NCBI GenBank assembly: GCA_013399695.1
Contig: VXAU01000691.1
Location: 836,992-900,991, forward strand
Direction: 5' to 3'
Length of the DNA stretch: 64,000 bases
Origin: Formicarius rufipectus
Taxonomy: Eukaryota > Chordata > Aves > Passeriformes > Formicariidae
Positions 26,606-40,397 of the stretch are shown in pieces. The position numbers and the translations under genes are program-made. The notes beneath the pieces are model-generated. The model saw only the letters and a list, made by a program, of their open reading frames with translations, had not been told where the DNA came from and did no database searches. Within the stretch, counting starts at the first letter, position 1. Each line of letters opens with the position of its first letter.

Positions 26606-29600
26606 CTTGATTCAGAACGGGTCTTAGTTGAGTTTTGCTACACCTGGAGAAGGCTGCTCTGTACTCTGGCACCTCCAAGGGTTAAGCAGTATCCTGTGAA
26701 TACTGCCACATGGAATCACTTATAAAATCATACACAATTTGTGGCTTAGAAAGTTTAATGTGGAAGCCTTTAAAATGCTATTTGTTTTTAGAAGATTATA
26801 AATAATCATCTACTCAAGAACAAAACCCTTTTCAGAGATTGACTGTAACACCAGATGTTTATCTTTCTGACAAGTTTGACTTTTCTGAAAAGAGTTTAAA
26901 TAAACTTCTGGAAAAACATACACAACTCCCTGAAATCCCATTTACACCAGCTTCTGATGTCAAATTATCATTGCAGTTGCCTTAGTTACATCATTCCAGC
27001 GTCTCAGACACGGATACCTCTGCCTTATCTCCACAGATACATTTTAGAAAATGCATTATTTCTCTATGCATGGAGTCTTTATTTTCAGAACATTCCTCAC
27101 ACATTGGTGGCTTTATTTATTTCTGTACTTAGGGCAGATAAGAGAGCCAGTGAGCGCAGAGAATTTCTCTGGAAGATTAATACAGAAACTGTTCCCACCA
27201 GCTGGAGGTCTGAAACAGCAGCTTAAGATCCATTTCCCTGTTTTCTGCATAGCTGGACCTACTGGCTGTTAGTGGTGTCACAAGGCTGCCCTTTGGTTAC
27301 ACAAAATCAGGCACAGCACTCTCTTCTAATTTACCACTTAACCACACAGCTGCTCAAACCTTATCAATAGGCTGAGGCACAGGGAGGGAATTACAACCAG
27401 ATGTTTTTCCATGCACAAGTTAATAAACACGCTGCATGCTTAATTTCAGCACCTTTTTTTTCTCCCACCCCCAGCTGGGGTACACACCATCCAACAACTG
27501 CAAACCCAAATCACCACGGAGATTCAACTGCAACTGACCATCCAGCTTGGAATAGACTCTGTAAGTCAAGTTAAGTTTATTAAAAGATTTAAACACTTAT
27601 AAATCTCCAGGGAAGCATGACTTTAACATATGGCATTTAGAGGTAAATCGCTGGTGTATATACAGAGATGTAATAGAAAAGCTCCGTCCTGCAGCCTCTC
27701 CTGGGACTGGGAGTCTGGCTCAGATGATGAACTCCTTTATCATCCTCACACTAATTGTCGTGCATCTTTAAATGATCAGACCTGTTAGAACAGGCCTTGT
27801 CAGCAGCTGGGACATGGTGATTAATAGAAATTTCACTTTAATTCCTTAGGATGTAGAAGTCTAAAGTCACAGTAGAACCCTGGACCCCAATGATTAGGTG
27901 ATTAATGAAGTTATAATTGCCACCCGTTCACTCACATTCATCACTAAGTTTACTAATAATCTTTAAAAAGTAAAGCCCTGGAAAAAGAAAATATTTCACA
28001 AGCACTCTGCTACAGATACATGGGAGAGGCATAAATGGGTCAGGAAAATACTCTCTGATGCACCAAGCTGGAGAAAATGTGTGTCACTGCCAACAACTTA
28101 CCAGTACTGATGGCTCCAGTGAAGGTCAAACTTGCTAATGGGGAGGAATCATTTTCTGCCTGCTAACAGCAGCTACCCCCTCATCCAGCACTCCAGACAC
28201 AGATACAGATCACTTGGCCATCACAGCAGAAGAAACAGTTTTCAGCAAATGGAAAAATCAACTCCAATGACAGGATTCCCGTCTGAGTTATAAAAATATT
28301 TCTTTCCAAATCATGCAATATAGAAATGATGTAGTTACATTATGCCTGTCTGTGGGCATGGACTGTCTTGCAGCACACTCAATCTCTGATATCCTGCTGT
28401 CCCTACACCACACTGTCCATCAGGTGTCAGAGCAGGTTGGGGCACTGCTATTGCTCCCCCTGTTGCTGCTCCCCAGTGTTTTTAAACGCTGCTGCCTCAG
28501 AAATTTTATCAGTCACATTTTCATAGCCTGATTATTTCCCAAACACAACTCAAAGTGGCCAACAATGTTTCAACAATTCTGAATTTAGAGCTGCTTTAGC
28601 CCTGTGGCATCAGTGTCAGGAAAGGTCAGATCCAAGATTATAATTTTTTCCCTTCTCATCTGATCAGATTCTACGAAGGAATAATTAGTTTTTCACAGAT
28701 CAAAAAAGCAAGCAAGGGAAGGAAATTAAATATGAGTGAAGAGAAAGACTTGGGCCCTTTGGTCTCCTTTGGCATGAACTGCTCTTCTAAAATGGCCCAA
28801 GAGCCATCACGCCCCGCCAAGAAACACCGCAGGAGAAGGAAGGAACTTTTCCTTGCCTGCTGCAGAGCTGTCTGAGCCCTCAAACAGAGGATGGGCAGAG
28901 CAAGGACAGGTCTCCACCGTCCCCCACCCTGCAGCCTCTGCCCTTCAACGCCGCACTGCGCTCACATCCTCACAGCTACAAGGTGTAAGCTAAACAACTA
29001 TTTACTCTGCACTCATCTGTATCAGGTGAAAAATCACTGCAATTTAGATCTCATTTGTTTATGTAATAAACGATTTGTTTGTACTGAACTTGATGCTTTA
29101 CTTCAGCTCCCTGAAATTGCATTAAATCACAAATCACTCGTGAGACCATGCCCAGGTAAGGCAGAAACAGCAAAGCCTGCCACAGCCCTCCCTATGTCAA
29201 CACCCAGAGCATGCTACCACTTCACTGTGTTTAATGGCAGAAGTGATTTCTGTCATCAGCCAGTTTTGAATATGTCTGAAACTCTGATTGCAGGTTGGTT
29301 TTTTTTGTTTTTTAGTGCTGATTTAAGGAAACATCACAACATCACTTGACTGACACCCTGTGAGTTTTAAACAGGAGGTGGGTGGGGACAGCAGTGTTGG
29401 GGGAGTTTCACAATGCTGACTTTCAGATTCCTGGGGAAAATAAGAGACCTCACTAATCTTTGATGTTATTTATCTGAGTACGTACCAAAGTGCACTAAAT
29501 TGTGTAAGGAAGGATAATAAATAACTACAGTGCATGGCAGCGGGGAACAGAGTGCTGTGTAGTTCCATTGCACTGTTTGATCAGATGGTTGGGTCAGTCA

Positions 29601-32600
29601 ATGCTCAAGCTCAAGGCTGAACATCAATCTTGGCAGCTGGTGACACACCACAGTGTGGACACCAGGAAACTCACAGGTCTTCAGTTGGGTGGCAATGAGG
29701 AAAAGAATGGCACAGAAATGAGCAATATTATCAATCACTTTACCCTCCATTTCCTATAAATCAGCAAATATTTTAATATTTAGAAATATTCTCATAACAA
29801 AATTCACTACTAATTGCTTCCAGATAGGAACATATCTATAAATTGGGTCACCAATTTGGCAGAAGACCATGACTGCTCGAGATTTCTCCTACTGTATATG
29901 ATTACAAAGCTGCCTTTCCATCATTTCTTAATCTAAGAATTATATACTGGACACCAGAAAACTTCTGACATTCTAAACCTGAAGTACTGCTAAAAACGAA
30001 GGAGAGTTTTCTTTTTTTTTTTGTTGGTGTATTTTGAATTTCATAGAAGAATAAAATATTCTTCTCTTCGTCCCCCAATTCTGGTTTAATAATAATTTCA
30101 CAATAAAGTAATGCAGCATCACAAGTTCTAGGAAACATCTTAAAGTCACATTAAGGTTCTGATAATTCAGAGGTGAGATGACTTTTATTACCCTAATATT
30201 TAGGCAATGCAACATTTGAATTATTTCCTAGTAAAGCTCACAAAGCCTCATGCTTTGGATAAGATACTGTTCATGTTTAATGTGGTAGTGAACACCTCAC
30301 ACAAGAACCTCTCCAAGTGTTCCATGCACTGCCCTCAAACTTTTCCAAACACACACAGTATCTTTATTTCTCTTACATACACATTGCAATTTTACTCACT
30401 TAGTATTTGTGAAGGAAATGGCTACAACCACTGAAATACAGTTTACTCATCAGAACAAGAAAATGACTTCACATAGATTAATCCCATATGTAAAACTTTG
30501 ATCCTTCATACACTCCTCCCTGGATTCCTTAGCAAATTGACAGTTGCCTGAATCATTAAACAGTGGAGGGCACAGCAGAGGAAATGTGAACTTAGTAATG
30601 GGATCTAATTTTGGTGGCTGCTGCTTCATAGTCCAAACGTAACACCATGTGGTAGGGGCAGGTGGCAGGTTGGGGCAGGCAGGTAATCCAGTGGCTAAAT
30701 ACAGCTAGTTCACCAGATAGCTGTTTGGACATACCATAAAAAGATGTGCTTAAAAAGAACCCCAAATTCAATAACTTCTTGAATAGATTAACTCTAGTTT
30801 TCTAAATAATACAGCACATATTAAAAAGGGTCACATTTATACTGGCTGTAACAGACCCGGGAGGGGAACTACAGCAGTTGTCTTTGATCTATTGGCCTAT
30901 ATTAAACAGTGATGTGCCAGAGCATTGGGAAATGTCCTAATTTATTCCTGGAAAATATATATGCATATTGTCAGAAGGAACATGCTTTATACTGTGGTGG
31001 TCCTTTTATACAAGGATTTAAAAAAAAAAAAAAAGTAAAAAGAAGCAGAGAAGTATGTAATCCATCCAAAACTGAACAGAATCACTGGCTAAATTGGCAA
31101 GAAGCAATTTTGATTGAACTTCTTGACGTCAAGATATTCACTTCATTTGGTCCAAACAAAATGCTCCTTTTTTAAGCTCAGAAGAAAAGTGAAAAAGTGT
31201 GTATAATAAAGTAGCCAACTTCAGGCCACATATATTACAAGGGCAAATAAGACTTACCAATAGACATGAAGGTTTATACAGGTACAGGCAAAGGACAGAA
31301 CACGAGCGGTCACTCCTGAATCAACACTCGGGGCTCTTCCAGTAGAAACTCAGATTTGGGGTCTGAAGGTGCAGCAACAAAAGGAATGACCCAACACAAC
31401 CACCTTCTGAGCTGTGCTGAGGGCTGAGCACACCTGAAAACACTGGGCAGCCTGGTACCCAGCCACAGAGAACATCAACTTCCAGAATCTGAGAGTGCTA
31501 CACCTGAACCAGGACTACTCCACTCACACCACAAACGCTCCATGCTCATTCCAGCATGTTCGGGACTTCTGAAGGAAACAAGAAACACGCTAGAGACAGA
31601 GATAAAACTCTGTTTTCACACTAGCTCTGCCAACCTTTTTCACTTTTTTTTTTTCTTTCAGAGCAGAAAGACCAAATAGAAAAAAAAATTAATTTTCCTT
31701 TAACATTTTCTAAAATTGAATTTTCACTCTTTCCCCTCATACACTCGCATTGCACTGCAGCCTGACAATACATCCTGGAAAGGGAAATGTTGCACATCTG
31801 TTTCTAAACAGAAAAATTTAATAATATTACATCAATAGAGGCAGTTTGCATTTATACCACCACATTTAAGGTTTCTTATGAGAGAGAAGTGTGAATATTC
31901 GTTGCTGGGCAGAGTAGCTGTGGACATGAACAGCAGCTGAACAGCCTCTCTCTGCACACAAAGAGCTCACCCCTTCATAGCTGCTGAAATTCTAATCAGA
32001 GCTGCCTCACAACAGAGATATTGTAGGCGTGCTGCGCTAGTCACTGCTGTTACTATAAATGACATTTCAGGAATTGAAAAAATTGTAGCTTGTCAGTTGA
32101 GACCTGCAATGGTTATCCCTTCAGGTAAGGGATCTAACAGGGCTGCAGGTAAAGATGGGGGAAACCAGAGTCCCTTCTTGCTCATCTCAGAGAGACAAGC
32201 AGTCTAAATTAACCGTTGCCTTAGACATTGAGGGAGAGTTCCAATAATGCTGCATTAGAATTAGTGTACTCTGATGGGAGTTTAATAGCCCAAATCACCC
32301 CAGTCTGACAGGAATAAGTGTAGCAGTTCAGTTGCCAGAGGGTCTGTGGTGATCCCTGTCCCCCACCGAGCCGCTGCCCAAAGTGTGCCCAGTGAACCCC
32401 TCACCGTGGTGTCACCTGCACTGGCCCATCATTTAGCAGAGGCCATTTGAGCACACTGAGGGTTCAAGGGGCACACAAAATATCACACTTAGGTCCATGT
32501 CCTAGAGCAAGTAGAGGCCACATGATAAATTTGCTATTGAAACAAAAGCTGTTTAATGTCCTGTGTAATCCAAGAGGGTTTCCAGCACATGGTGTTGTTA

Positions 32601-35600
32601 TTGCAGTCCTAAATGGAAAGTCATTTTAATATAATCCCTTATAAAAACTTCAAATTGCTCCTTAAAATGCAATAAACGAGAAAGATGGTTTAAACTTTCA
32701 CATCTTTAACTTCTTTACACATATAACAACATGCTTGTTGTTGTCTGTGAATGAAAAGGGAACTGACATTCATAATCTAAAGTACATTAGCAACACTTCA
32801 AAATATTTCATAGCCTTTCTAGATGATAGCCTACATTAGAAATAAACATTCAGGAATAATTCATACTACAGACATATCTATGAGATAAGCAGTGAAAAGA
32901 GATAAGGAACATGATTAATATTAAAGCTGCTGTGCCCTACTGGGGAGAAGGGGGAAAAAAAAAAAAGTAATCACTGTTAACCAGAGACTTGAAACATCTT
33001 CAAAACGAAACAGAGAAATCCAAACCTCTGTTCCTAACATTATTACTGAATTGTTAAATATTGTAATTCTCTGAGCAGGGTCCCAGCCACTGAAGTTCAG
33101 CAGCACATCTTCCCTGTGCTCTCCTATGTTACTCAAGCTGCTGCAACCCCAGCACTGCTGTCAAAGCAAGTTGAAATCACACTGCCCACTAAGTCAGAAA
33201 ACCAGAGCCCCCTCCCCTCCCACAAAGCACTTCATCCTCTAGTAAGCATTGCAAAAAGGATAAAGCGCTCTAGGAAGAATGGCTGTGTAATAAAAGTGTA
33301 ATTGAAATGGCTGTACTGCTGCCTCATTTCATTACTCACACTGGCCTCTGCTTGTTAAATTTTAAGATCTCTTGGGAAACCAGTGCATAATATAACAACA
33401 CTCCAGAGTGTCAAAACAACCCCTGCTATGATTTATCTCATGCATGACATCAAGGATCTATTTTAAAGTAAAGACTTTACCAGTAAAACAAGCCCTTAAA
33501 CTATCCCAGTTCCCTTAATTTAAAGAACACAGGCTAAAAATTAGGGAAGAACTTCAGGAATTTCTAGACTTCCACTTAGTTTTTGCCTTTCAGAAGTGCT
33601 TTGAGTCTCCTTACTCGTTTGCATAACCAAAGTCATTAGAAGAAGAAAATCTAATCTGGGTTTCTTGCACAACAATTAGGATAAGAAAACAGAATTTCAT
33701 CAACAATGAATTCCTTTTCTTCTGCTGGTAGCAAACAAATACAGAATCCAATTACAAGCTTAGAAAGCCTTTGCTCGAAGTAGTCTTGCAAATTAAGTTC
33801 CATTCACCACACAGGGGCTGCAAATACTTCTGGGTGACACGCACTAACATCTTCAGGGAAGCAGGATACGTGGATGCCCGGCAGACTTACTGCTTCCATG
33901 GGGTGCTCTCTCCACTGGCCACCCTTCCCACTCAGTGTTTAAAAGTTGCCTTTTGAACTCAACTTCACTAACATGCTGAAGATAACAAGATCTTAAATAA
34001 ATGGGCTGTTACCCCTCTCACAGGTGGCAGAGGGTAAAGGTGTCTGTGTTTCTGCCCCTCCTTGCTAACTTCACCAGCACTTACAATTAAATAGGAAAAT
34101 CCTTACAACCACAACTTCCATTTGAAATATTCCTTTACCCCATGCCCCATTGCAGCAGGTAAGGTCACCACAGACTAGTTTGTGCAATTTGTTTCCAAGG
34201 AAAACTACCACATGCACAGCAGCAGTGCCATTTCTTCACTTGGCCCTAATTTCCCCACAAAATCTGCCACAGCCAAACCGTGTTACCTATAGGAAACATG
34301 CCATAACATTTATTTTGCCCAGGCTTAATTAGCAGTTTTACATTTGGTTCCTTCCAGTGCACAGAGAAGCCTTGACTTCTCTGTAGCAACACCTAGGAAT
34401 GTCAGCAACAGGCCATATAACATCCAATATTACTTCTTGCTCTCTGTCCAATAGCTCACTGCTGCTATGGAAGATTGATCATTTCCAGTGTGCTTTTAGT
34501 TGGAGGCAATTTCTTCCTTGTGTTAGGAAACTGTGGCTAACTCAGAAACAAACACCCTGACAGAAGAACTTTCAGAAGAATACTGAAATGATTTAAGCAA
34601 GTACTTTTTGCACCCACCTGCCCTCAGCTTATAAAAGCTGACCCAAAGATCAGAAGAGGTTTAGAAGGGACCAAAAGCAGTTTCCCTCCATGATCTCAGA
34701 CCTGCTATTTCATTCAGTACAACCCAGCTACAAGAGCACACGTCAAAGCCTTAGATATCGTACGTGTCATGATACCCCAGCACTATCTCAGAGGAAAAAC
34801 AGCAAGAGGACACAAATTACAAAGGAGATGAAATTATCTCTTTGAAAAATGCACTAACCATTGGAGGAGACACATGAGGTTTTTATTCTTTGTCTTTCTG
34901 TTTCTTCCTTGTAGATCTACTGAGTGAAGCCTTTAAGCGATGACTGGTGTTCATCACTTAGTACTCCTCAGTTTATTCTAACATTGACTGGCACAAAAAA
35001 TGCCTTTGCTAGGCACTGATAAGAGGACAAGCAGTCTGTTATAGTGAAATTTGGTTACCAGCTCCCTTTCATTCATCCAGCAAATGCTGATCATTAGTCC
35101 TCAGCCCTCAGAAAGTGGCAGAACCACGAAATAAAACTGAGATCAATGCACAGGGAAACAGGCAATTGCAGCCCAGTGTCTCCACGCTGTTAACACACCC
35201 CGTCTATTCTCCCTGCTTGCTATATAAATTTAAACAATTTAAACCTTATAGTCTAAAACATATTGGGCAAGTACAAGTCAATGGAAGCTTTGTTATTTTA
35301 AGAAAGCAATTCCAGAGTCTGAAATATTGTCTCCTTAAGACTTCAGTTTGCATTTTCATGCAATTGTGTGGCGAATTCTTGTGCTGCAGAAGAAAAACAA
35401 ATGAAACAACTGTGTGAACTTTCTGTGCACTGCTCCCTGTAGAATGATATTAATCAGTTACCTGACTTCCACTTTGGGTAAACATTATTGCTCATTATTT
35501 CACTAAAATCTCATGTTTTTATCTCTACAGAACCTAAACCCTTTCTGAACTCTGCCATTCTGTCAGGGGCATAGACCGTAATGATCAAGATCTCTCAAGG

Positions 35601-37331
35601 TCAGAAATACAAAGAGATGAGTGAACCAGTAATTTCACACTGTGTAACAGTCTCTGAGAATATGGGCCCCTGACATACCATGCCATGAAGGAAAACAACC
35701 AACTTTCAATTTTGATTTAAAGAGTGTAAGTTTACTCAAAGGTGCTTTGCTATCCCCCAAAGTTTTCAAGCAGTATAACCAGCCTTTACCACTTGTCAAC
35801 ATTTAATAGCCTACACCCCAATGATTGATTTTGTTCAATTGGATTTTTTTTTTCCTCTCCAACTCATGTATTTAGGTTTTAGCTGCAGCAGGTTGACAAG
35901 GCATCTATCATAGCTAAACAGACTAATTCAGAAGCATTTATTTTCTGCAGCCGTGTTTGTTTGGTCTTTTGATCTACTTTGTTTTGTATGTTCCCACGTA
36001 CCAACACAGCCTTACCTTGTCTTTGCCTCCAATATCACATAAACTGCTCTGTACCTACCCCCTCCTTCATTCTGTATCACTCTCCTTATCATCCCCCTGC
36101 CACCCTTATCTTCCAAGTGAATTAGTTTATTTGGAGAATGAGGACCACTGAATAAGGAGCAGTTTGAGTGTTGTGTTAGCTATAAAAACACATTTAAGAT
36201 ATACCCATGCTCACCTCATTTAAAAGTATGAGCTATCAAAACATTGTGTAAGTGGAATAGGAATTTTCTTGTCCAAAAAGGCATCTGTTACACTTTCCAG
36301 CTATTTAAGTTATGCCCTCCAATAATTTTGATCTGACAAGTGATCTACACTATGTTCAGTGTACAGTGTCAATGCACACTCCTAGATTTTTAAAGTGAAG
36401 AGATATCATGGGGAAAAAAAAGATAGTGATAGAAACTTCTGCTAAGTTCTTGCAGAGGAATAAAGCTGTAGGTAAAACTTATCCCTGAAGACCTGAAGTC
36501 TGCTGCCATGAGAGGCGAAGTAATTCAGCAAAATATACAGCATGAGCTGCCTGCAATCCTTAAACTAATATAGATGTCACAGGGCTTCCCAAAGCTATGG
36601 GACTGGCTTAGAAAGAAAAGTAATAATTCTGGGGTCTGTTCTGAACTTTATCTATCTCAGGATGTGGAAACAAAAAAGGGAGTTAGAGCCAGTAAGGGAA
36701 CAGCACACAGTAGGCAGAAGGGGGAAAACCTTCCAACAGCAACCTTTGTTCCTCAAGAGAACTGCACTACACACGGTTCTAAAGATGTTTCTTAAACATT
36801 AAGTCCCATCTCCTGTCCAGAAAGTTAATTAAGAGCTGTCTTTCAACTCACTGCTGTTTGGTGAAGGTCGGAGTGATACACCAATTACTTGAGAAGCAGC
36901 CGAGATAAATCCTGCCTGTTTACACAAACTAAAATTTGTGAGAGGACTGTATTGTAAAGTATCACTAATGGATTTGTAGTCAATAAGTAACACTTGGAAG
37001 AAAACTAATATTTGAGGAATATGTGAAGAGCAACTCTTTTACATAAAGGAAGAAACCTCAGTAACTGCCCATCTTGTAACTCCCACGGATATTTCCCAGC
37101 TCCTTCTATCAGTTTGCTCTAGCAAGTTCTAGCATGCAGTTTTATTCCTTACAACTATTTCTGAGGGCCAAAAATCCTTTTCTTCTCAATCGAAAAAGTG
37201 CCAAAAAAAATAAATAAAACCTGAAAGAGGAGTTGTCTGCTCAGAGTGCAGTTGTTGGGCATGGCTGGCTTACTTTACAATGGCCAGCGAGAGAGATTCA
37301 TTCCTTCTAAGGGGAAAACAGCATTTTTCCA
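26606..37331. other. Gene-free unique sequence, possible noncoding regulatory stretch
   Basis: This 10.7 kb has no gene I can support. It includes A15 at 31020-31034, A12 at 32955-32966 and a GC-richer patch at about 28860-28990. The largest frame (152 codons, 28891-29349 plus) has no recognisable domain. Between about 27819 and 27961 there are nine ATTA/TAAT cores, roughly four times the chance expectation for this composition, suggesting but not proving homeodomain-factor binding. No transposon hallmark was seen. Confidence 0.5.
27819..27961. promoter_or_regulatory. Cluster of homeodomain-type TAAT/ATTA cores
   Basis: Nine TAAT or ATTA tetranucleotides occur in about 143 bp: the GATTAATA, TTTAATTCC, GATTAGG, GATTAATGA, ATAATTG and CTAATAATC contexts. 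About 2.3 would be expected at this base composition. TAAT is the core recognised by many homeodomain proteins. Nearby at 27782-27795 is a CCTGTT/AACAGG inverted pair with a 2-bp gap. Enhancer function is inferred only; AT-rich DNA gives such clusters by chance fairly often. Confidence 0.2.
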
Positions 37332-37530
37332 TTAAGTGAACTCTTGTATAATACAGCAGCATATCTCTGCTTCTTCGAGTCCACACAACGCTTGCTCTCC
37401 GTGTTTCCAACTGAGTTGTTTACTTTCTCTCAAATCCCCGACTTGGCAGAGCTTGTGAACAGCCTGCCACGCTGCTGAGCACAGTGCCACCAATATGAAA
37501 GAAAGCAGCAATTCTGAAGGAAGCACATCT
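37332..37530 (-). other. Exon-like segment: acceptor-like site plus open hydrophobic frame
   Basis: On the minus strand a pyrimidine-rich run ending TTCTTTCAG lies just above 37528 and resembles a splice acceptor. It is followed by an open frame ending in TAA at 37332. The frame has a hydrophobic start (LPSELLLSFILVALCSAAW) and then a hydrophilic part with five cysteines, three of them consecutive. There is no in-frame ATG: the frame is bounded upstream by a stop, and its first possible start is GTG. If transcribed it would need splicing onto an upstream exon, and no donor partner was identified. I recognise no family. It could well be chance. Confidence 0.12.
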
Positions 37531-40397
37531 GAAAGAAGGAAGATAAAATAGTGATGGCACGATTATATTTTTATTTTATCAAGTTGCTGTAAAACTGCCA
37601 AGCCCAGAAGCCTGGCATTTTAGCTGTGTTCTGAAAAAGAAAGCAAGCAAACTAGTCCCTCTCACTGCTTCTCCTTAAAAAAAAAAAAATAAATGTTCAG
37701 ATGTTTCCAAGTCACAGCACTTGTAAATCCTGAAATAGAGCGAATGAAACAGATCATAAAGCATCATTACTTTTACTTAGACAAAGATCTCTGTGTTAGA
37801 CACATATGAAAGCAGCTAAAGAAAAAAAAAACAAAAACAATCAGAATTCAAAAGCACCAAGAGCCTTGTTCTGACTGAGACTTGCCTGCCTTGTCCCACC
37901 ACCTCCCAGGCAGGATGTTCAATAGGGAAATAAAATCAGAGGATATAAATTGTAGGGACACACTGTGCATAGTAAACATTTTATGGATCTGGGACTTGAT
38001 GATCCAAAGGGTCTTTTCCAAATTAACTGATCCTGTAATATCATCCTTAATGTTGAAAATTAAAACCTGGAAAGAGAACTGTAACGTGTACGTGACAGAG
38101 GATCACTGTAAAGATCAGGTTTTCCTATAGGGACAAAGAAATGAAAGAGGAAACACAAAGCCAATGAAATACACCTTTACTAGAGAAACAACATCATCTA
38201 TCTAACTATAGAGATTGCAGTTGCTTCCAGAAAAATAAATAAAAAACACTCTCTCAGAATTTTCCATAGGTATTAACAGTGACATTCTCAAAATGAAACA
38301 AGCCACCCATTTTAAAACACATGAGATACAAAATCATAAATAACATTTTGATAATTGCTATGAAGTTGGCAAACAGAAGAAGAGCCAGGGTTACTTGATG
38401 CATTTCTGTGGGCACGTTTACCCCAATTATAGGCATGGCCAACACTGCCATACCTACTAAAGATCCGTTTGGTTGTGGAAGTCTGTCCAGAAGGGGATGA
38501 GTGAAGTGAGAGACAGCAAAATATTGGAAAAAAGGCTGAATTCACATTCAAAGCAGCCTGGACTCAGGTTGATCCATCAGGACTGGCTGTTATCCTCATG
38601 AAAACACATCCCAAAACAACTGCAGGGCACACCATGTGCTCCTTCAGCTTCTCACTCTCTGCCTGGTCAGCACTGCAACACCTTCAATCTGGATTTCCTT
38701 TGCACTCAAACCAAGGACTGGGTGTTCACAGTCCACAGTTGGGTTGCACCAAAACACCTGGGAAGCTGATCAAGACCTTCTGTATGTTCTGTACTAAATG
38801 TACAAAAGAAAGATGACATTTTGTCATGCTATCTGAACCACAGAGCCAAGGACTACATAAACTTAGAGAGTGAAAATATAAGTATAGAATATTACCAGGT
38901 AAACAACCCAGTATTAAAAACACTCCCATGTTGCAAATACTTCGGGAATTGGTTGTACTTCAGGTTAGGACAATACTGCCCTGAAAGCTTTCAAAATGAG
39001 CACCTACAACTCATCTTGTCCTTTACAAAAATTGACTGTAGACATCTTTGGACAGGAAGCTTCCACAAATGGTGGCAGCTTCACTATTTAATGTGAATCT
39101 CTGGTGAAGAGTGAAGAAGAATTCAGAATGTAATTCTGAAGGGGAACAATAGCACAAAGAGAGGGCGTGACAAATGAGACCAAGTGCAATTTCTGCCTGG
39201 GTTCAGAGTTTACACCATCTGTATTGCAAATATATAGTGAAATTCATGACATTACAAAGTACTGCAAAAATTTATGGATTTAAAAACAAAGCAGTAGAAT
39301 ATGCATCTTTTCGGGGATGATGAATTCTACTACAAACACCAACCACTGTCAGAGTTTGCAACATTAATTCTTTCCTGAGTATGAGAAACTTCTAATATCT
39401 GCTAGAGTTAGAAAAACAGCAGAATGCATAACAATTCATTGTGGTACTTGGGAAGGCATAGAGGCATTTCAAAACAAAGCCAAAATGTAAAGGTTTGGTC
39501 ATTTCCCCAACTAGTCTTCAACTGCAGCACCAACATCTAGTATCTGGAGCCTGACATTCATCTCTAATAGCATTTTCTCTAATGTGACTTAATAAATAAA
39601 TTGATTAGAACCACCTTGTAAAATTCCAGTAAAACCCACAGCTTGTATTCATAACAGCACAGAAGACTGTTGTAAGAAGCCTTCTAAAAGAAGTTCATAC
39701 ATAGGAAGAATGATATATACCAAAAAGCTACATTTCATCATCAAGACAGAGTTGCTCAACCAAAAATATTTTTTAGAGAAGACATTGTATTATGAAAATC
39801 TATTTTAAGCATCTTTAGAGTCAGCACATAGATTGCATTGTTCCTCTGTGTCCTTCAGTCCCAAGCTGGCAGCCTGCAGGTTGGTTACACTATTTTAGTG
39901 GCAATTGATTCCAGGCCATCATCTTTTTGAGACACTCTGCAGTTTGTCTCTGAGTGTTACACAAACTTGTGCTGTTGGACAGTGACAGAGGTTCAGTCAG
40001 ATGGAAATGGTTTGGACTCGTATGGTTTGACAATCAATAACTGTTCCTGCTTTGCAGAAACATGAACTGGGACAACATGAGACCCAGGGAAATAAAAAAT
40101 CTGGAAGAAAGTCTTTTTAATTCAACTACTTAGGAGAGGACACACTTGTTTCCCTACACAACCAACCTGGATATAAATCACAGGACAGAGGCATAGGAGC
40201 CCTGTGGCCAGGCTGGACTCTGACACTCCCAGCTCAGCATCAGGATCTGCAATCAGAAGTTATCAGAATAGACAAAGTCTGCACAACAACTTATTTTTCA
40301 CTGCCTATTTTCTAATCCATTTTACGTGAAGAAAACTAATAAAATCTTCACAAGATGCGCCAACCATGCAGCTTTGCTGGCCAGTGAACTCACGAGG
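37531..40397. other. Gene-free unique sequence
   Basis: An A13 run lies at 37677-37689. A 65-codon minus-strand frame at 38254-38451 encodes one hydrophobic, membrane-like segment and has a favourable start context (G at -3, G at +4), but it has no recognisable family and is overlapped by another minus frame. A short inverted repeat (TTCAGAAT-GTA-ATTCTGAA) lies at 39122-39140. No transposon was recognised. Confidence 0.5.

Noticed and set aside
28891..29349. 152-codon plus-strand open frame
   Set aside because: No domain, signal peptide or splice pattern; composition changes along its length as expected for random translation of mixed GC-rich and AT-rich DNA.
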